Positions 12,618 through 15,869 of a DNA stretch of 15,869 nucleotides are shown here, piece after piece. Within the stretch, counting starts at the first letter, position 1; every line of letters starts with the position of its first letter. The position numbers and the translations under genes were made by a program. The notes below the pieces were generated by a model. The model saw only the letters and a program-made list of their open reading frames with translations, did not search any database and had not been told where the DNA came from. Origin of the DNA: Patescibacteria group bacterium (GTDB lineage: Bacteria; Patescibacteriota; Kazan-3B-28; UBA10110); contig DQGN01000028.1 of NCBI GenBank assembly GCA_003524745.1, positions 20,766-36,634 of the forward strand, written 5' to 3'.

Positions 12618-12653
12618 GGTATTAAAAAATTAATCTGATATATCCTCATCTGA

Positions 12654-12662
12654 ATTATACCA
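12654..12662 (-). promoter_or_regulatory. Extended -10 promoter candidate for the cupin gene
   Basis: On the minus strand TGGTATAAT (TG-n-TATAAT) lies between the typA stop and the cupin start. No matching -35 box is present at 16-18 bp, as is common with extended -10 promoters. Confidence 0.5.
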
Positions 12663-12673
12663 AGATTTATCAG

Positions 12674-14461
12674 CTACTTTTCGCGGGAGTGCTTTTTGCG
12701 GTCGTTTTCGGTGAGATATTGTTTGCGTAACCGAATATCAGTAGGGGTAACTTCCAAAAATTCGTCATCTCGCATGAGCCCAATGGCCTTCTCGAGCGTT
12801 AGTTCCATCGGCGGGGTACAGCGAATGGCTTCGTCTGTCCCTGAAGCCCGCGTATTGGTTAATTGCTTGCCTTTAATCGGGTTTACGGGCATATCCACGC
12901 CTTTGGCAGTATTTCCGACCACCATCCCCTCGTAGACCTCCGTACCGGGCTTGATATATAAAGTTCCGCGTTCTTGTAAATTATTCAACGCATACCCTAA
13001 AGCTTTGCCGGTAACCATCGAAGTCATTGACCCCAATTCGGTTTTGATAATATTACCTGCATAGGGCCGAAAATTTAAGAACATCGAAGTGAGAATCCCC
13101 TTGCCCTTAGTATCCACCACAAACTCGTTGCGATACCCCAGCAGTCCTCGCGTGGGCACATCAAATAACATTCTGATTTCGCCATTTTCCATCCCCATGC
13201 TGGTCATATTGCCTTTGCGTTTGCCCAGTTTTTCAATCACGACTCCGGAAAACTCTTCGGGGACCAATACTGATACTTCTTCGAACGGCTCCAGCTTAGC
13301 CCCATTTTCCTCCTTAAAAATAACCTCTGGTTGGGACACAGCCAGCTCGAACCCTTCTCTACGCATATTTTCGATCAAAACCGCTAAGTGGAGTTCGCCT
13401 CGGCCGCTCACTTTGAACTTGGCATCCATAAAATTTACCTTAAGGCCAACATTTACCTGCAATTCTTTTTCCAATCTTTCTTTGATCTTGCGCGAAGTCA
13501 AAAATTTGCCCGATTTACCCGCGAACGGAGAAGTATTTACAAACATATACAAAGATAAGATCGGCTCGTCGATGGCGATCGCCGGCATCGACTCGGTTTT
13601 GTCGTCATCGACCAAGGTTTGACCAATATAGATATCAGGAAGACCGGCCAGCATCACAATATCGCCAGCGCTTGCCTCTGGCACTTCTTTTTTAGCCATT
13701 CCTTCGAAAGTATATAATTTACTGATTTTACCGGTAAAAGTATTACCCTGCGTGTCTTTGACAAATATTTTCTGGCCGTCGCGGACCACACCCTCATAAA
13801 TTCGGCAAATACCCATTCTCCCCAAAAAATTATCATAAGCCAAGTTGAACACTTGCATTTTAAGCGGTTTGGCTGCCAAGTTATCGCCGGACGCCGGCGG
13901 CACTTGTTCTAAAATGGTATCTAAAATTGGCGTTAGGTCGGCGGCCTCGTCGGCCATATTCTTTTTAGCCACTCCTTCCCGACCAATCGCATAGATAGTT
14001 TCGAAATTGAATTGGTCGTTAGTCGCCCCTAAATCTAAAAAGAGTTCGCACACCGCTTCCGCTGCGGTACTAACATTAGCAGCCGGCTTATCGATTTTAT
14101 TTATCACTAAAATGGGCTTCAGCCCCAATTCTAATGATTTTTTTAAGACAAATTTGGTTTGGGGCATTGGCCCTTCGGCGGCATCCACTACCAATAACAC
14201 CGAATCGACCGACCGTAACACCCGCTCGACTTCCGAGCCGAAATCGGCATGGCCGGGCGTATCTAAGATATTAATTTTAGTGTCTTTGTAAAAAACAGAG
14301 GTATTTTTGGAATAGATCGTGATCCCGCGCTCTTTCTCGAGATCGTTGGAGTCCATCGAGATATCCCCTTCAACCATGCCAGTTTGCTTCAAAATGGCAT
14401 CCGTCAGAGCGGTTTTGCCATGGTCGACATGAGCAATAATAGCGATGTTTCTAATTTCCAT
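12674..14461 (-). CDS. typA: Ribosome-associated GTPase TypA/BipA
   Basis: The 595 residues (family about 600-615) form a translational GTPase of the EF-G/LepA superfamily that binds the ribosome and aids assembly and stress adaptation. The G domain motifs are G1 AHVDHGKT (10-17), G2 RGITI (45-49), G3 DTPGH (67-71) and G4 NKID (121-124). Domain 2 follows (about 200-290), then the EF-G-like domains (SGRGELHLAVLIENMRREGFE, typical of TypA) and the TypA-specific C-terminal domain (VVGNTAKGVDMPVNPIKGKQ, TNTRASGTDEAI). It ends KKHSREK like other members. It starts 12 bp after the stop of the DEAD-box helicase gene and has no clear SD, so it is probably the second gene of an operon and may depend on coupling or reinitiation. 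Confidence 0.97.
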   Translation of the reverse strand: MEIRNIAIIAHVDHGKTALTDAILKQTGMVEGDISMDSNDLEKERGITIYSKNTSVFYKDTKINILDTPGHADFGSEVERVLRSVDSVLLVVDAAEGPMPQTKFVLKKSLELGLKPILVINKIDKPAANVSTAAEAVCELFLDLGATNDQFNFETIYAIGREGVAKKNMADEAADLTPILDTILEQVPPASGDNLAAKPLKMQVFNLAYDNFLGRMGICRIYEGVVRDGQKIFVKDTQGNTFTGKISKLYTFEGMAKKEVPEASAGDIVMLAGLPDIYIGQTLVDDDKTESMPAIAIDEPILSLYMFVNTSPFAGKSGKFLTSRKIKERLEKELQVNVGLKVNFMDAKFKVSGRGELHLAVLIENMRREGFELAVSQPEVIFKEENGAKLEPFEEVSVLVPEEFSGVVIEKLGKRKGNMTSMGMENGEIRMLFDVPTRGLLGYRNEFVVDTKGKGILTSMFLNFRPYAGNIIKTELGSMTSMVTGKALGYALNNLQERGTLYIKPGTEVYEGMVVGNTAKGVDMPVNPIKGKQLTNTRASGTDEAIRCTPPMELTLEKAIGLMRDDEFLEVTPTDIRLRKQYLTENDRKKHSREK

Positions 14462-14473
14462 TTTAATTGCATT

Positions 14474-15763
14474 TTAACTAACAAAAGTCAGGGCCTTGCC
14501 TAATTCTAACCCCCTGCCTGTCCGACCAATCCGATGAATATAATCTTCCCGAGATTCCGGTAATTCGTAATTAATCACATGACTAACATTGCTGATATCT
14601 AATCCCCGAGCGGCAACATCGGTAGCCACCAGTACTTGCACCAACCCATCTTTAAATTGCTTTAATGACCGTTGGCGACCACCATGACTTTTATTGCCAT
14701 GGATGGATTCGACTTTAATTCCACGCGCTGACAGGGTTTTGGAAAGCTTCTCGACCCCATGTTTGGTGCGGCCAAAAACAAGCACTTTTTTGTAGGTTGG
14801 GTCTTGCAATAAATCGTGCAGCACATCCACACGAGCGCGACCTCGCAACTCCACCACATCTTGTTCAATGTTGGTGGGAGGATTTTGAGTGCCAACCGTT
14901 ACCGTAACTGGTTCATGTAAAAATTCGTTGATTAAATTATTGATTGCCGAAGACATCGTGGCTGAAAAGAATAAGGTCTGGCGCAATTTGGGCATTTTTG
15001 ACATCACAAAACGCATATCTCGAATAAAGCCCATATCTAACATGCAATCGGCTTCGTCTAAAACTATGGTTTTGACATCGTCTAATCGCAGTACACCTCG
15101 TTTCATTAAATCTAATACCCGGCCGGGGGTGCCAATGACAAATTGATGATGGAAGCGCAACTCGCGAATCTGCGGAGTAATATTAGCTCCCCCTACACAA
15201 ACTACCGAGTGCATCTCAAATTTATACGCAAAGCTTTTAAATTCTTGGTTGATCTGTGCGGCTAATTCCCGAGTTGGAGTTAAGATTAATACCCGCTCGT
15301 TACGCTTATGATTAATCTTATGAATGAGTGGTAACAAAAAGGCAGCTGTTTTGCCGGTGCCTGTGTTCGCCATTCCCACTACATCTTTGCCCGCCATAAT
15401 TAACGGAATCGCTTGATCTTGAATCGGAGTGGGGCTGGTATAGCCTTTTTTAATAATTATCTCGTTCAAATCCTTGTCTAAACCAAAATCGGTAAACTGA
15501 CACTTGGGACTAAATGGAGTTGTAAATGACTTAACCGTGGCCTTATTAATAAAGGCATTGATATCGAGAGTGGATTTTTTAGCCGAACGCGAAAAATTAC
15601 TGCGTCCACCTCTGGACCCGCTCTGGCCAAAAGCTGGTTTTTGAGCTACTGCTCTACTAAAATGATTGTTTCTCGACCGGCCAAAATTAGATTTACCAAA
15701 ACTACCATTCCCAAAAGAGGAATGCCGAGATGAAGAATTTGAACTGTGGGAACGATGAAGCAT
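14474..15763 (-). CDS. DEAD-box ATP-dependent RNA helicase
   Basis: The protein is 429 residues from the ATG at 15763. A low-complexity tail (about 3-62) rich in S, R, G, F and N resembles RGG/RS-type RNA-binding tails. The two RecA domains follow: Q motif (GYTSPTPIQ), motif I ANTGTGKT (132-139), Ia PTRELA (163-168), TPGR (212-215), DEAD (236-239), SAT (267-269), V ATDVAARGLDI (380-390) and VI HRIGRTGR (410-417). All motifs are intact, so it should unwind short RNA duplexes, probably in ribosome assembly or RNA decay. The protein ends at ALTFVS, only 12 residues after motif VI, with no C-terminal extension. A GTG at 15805 would add 14 residues that do not fit the tail and would lie in a hairpin. 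It is followed by typA. Confidence 0.95.
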   Translation of the reverse strand: MLHRSHSSNSSSRHSSFGNGSFGKSNFGRSRNNHFSRAVAQKPAFGQSGSRGGRSNFSRSAKKSTLDINAFINKATVKSFTTPFSPKCQFTDFGLDKDLNEIIIKKGYTSPTPIQDQAIPLIMAGKDVVGMANTGTGKTAAFLLPLIHKINHKRNERVLILTPTRELAAQINQEFKSFAYKFEMHSVVCVGGANITPQIRELRFHHQFVIGTPGRVLDLMKRGVLRLDDVKTIVLDEADCMLDMGFIRDMRFVMSKMPKLRQTLFFSATMSSAINNLINEFLHEPVTVTVGTQNPPTNIEQDVVELRGRARVDVLHDLLQDPTYKKVLVFGRTKHGVEKLSKTLSARGIKVESIHGNKSHGGRQRSLKQFKDGLVQVLVATDVAARGLDISNVSHVINYELPESREDYIHRIGRTGRGLELGKALTFVS

Positions 15764-15803
15764 GGTTACAGATTGTTTAAATAACTTGATATAACAATTA
15801 AAC

Positions 15804-15827
15804 ACAGCCCCCGTTAAAAGAGGCTGT
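15804..15827 (-). terminator. Hairpin upstream of the DEAD-box gene
   Basis: On the minus strand ACAGCC (15827-15822) pairs with GGCTGT (15809-15804), extended by a C-G pair and two G-U pairs to about 9 bp. It is followed by GTTTAATTGTT, a weak U tract. It may end transcription of a gene beyond the window edge or act in the helicase leader; the sequence does not decide between these. Confidence 0.4.
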
Positions 15828-15869
15828 CATACCTTTTAATCGTACTGCATAACAATAACACAAATCAGC

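Noticed and set aside
13089..13622. A 177-codon plus-strand frame antisense to typA
   Set aside because: It is a complementary-strand shadow of a clearly conserved gene, with low-complexity serine/threonine/proline-rich composition and no start signals.
15764..15805. GTG start giving 14 more residues for the DEAD-box helicase
   Set aside because: The extra residues do not resemble the low-complexity tail, and the GTG lies in a hairpin stem. Since the ATG also lacks an SD, this is a preference and not proof.

Overview
The window looks like a chromosomal segment of a Candidate Phyla Radiation (Patescibacteria) bacterium or a close relative. This is inferred from a compact set of mostly housekeeping genes, moderate GC, many starts without a Shine-Dalgarno (SD) site, the standard genetic code (no internal TGA reading), and dense small palindromic repeats, several of them inside protein genes. 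The phylum is an inference; no rRNA gene is present to confirm it.

Layout. Positions 1-428 hold no gene but a long nested inverted repeat, a perfect palindrome and a CT-rich hairpin element. Positions 429-7078 are a minus-strand cluster read exonuclease/DinG-like protein, four-helix membrane protein, pheS, pheT. Positions 7079-7385 are a repeat-filled spacer. Positions 7386-9418 are a two-gene minus-strand operon: a CdaA/DacA-like membrane protein and a CdaR/YbbR-like protein, sharing a TAATG stop/start overlap. Positions 9419-9876 are a repeat-rich gap that also carries a fragment of serine hydroxymethyltransferase (glyA). Positions 9877-11258 are a different kind of neighbourhood: small unrecognised genes (173, 48 and 36 codons) with strong SD sites, consensus promoters, clear intrinsic terminators and a 32-nt palindrome. 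Then come a plus-strand exported L,D-transpeptidase-like protein (11259-12218), a convergent cupin, and a minus-strand pair of DEAD-box RNA helicase followed by typA/bipA.

How the genes fit together. pheS and pheT form the two subunits of phenylalanyl-tRNA synthetase. TypA and the DEAD-box helicase are both ribosome/RNA factors and probably cotranscribed. The L,D-transpeptidase and the CdaA/CdaR pair point to the cell envelope.

Main points of interest. (1) A family of palindromic elements with GTCATCCTG-type ends is inserted in frame in pheT (two copies in opposite orientations, both open) and in the exonuclease gene (two composite copies), and also lies between genes, much like Rickettsia palindromic elements. 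(2) Two proteins keep their fold signature but lack catalytic motifs: a DinG-type protein with an intact exonuclease but no visible helicase motifs, and a CdaA-type protein without the DGA and RHR motifs of diadenylate cyclases. (3) A glyA remnant of about 32 codons lies in the repeat-rich gap. (4) Small genes missed by length-limited gene calling have complete expression signals.
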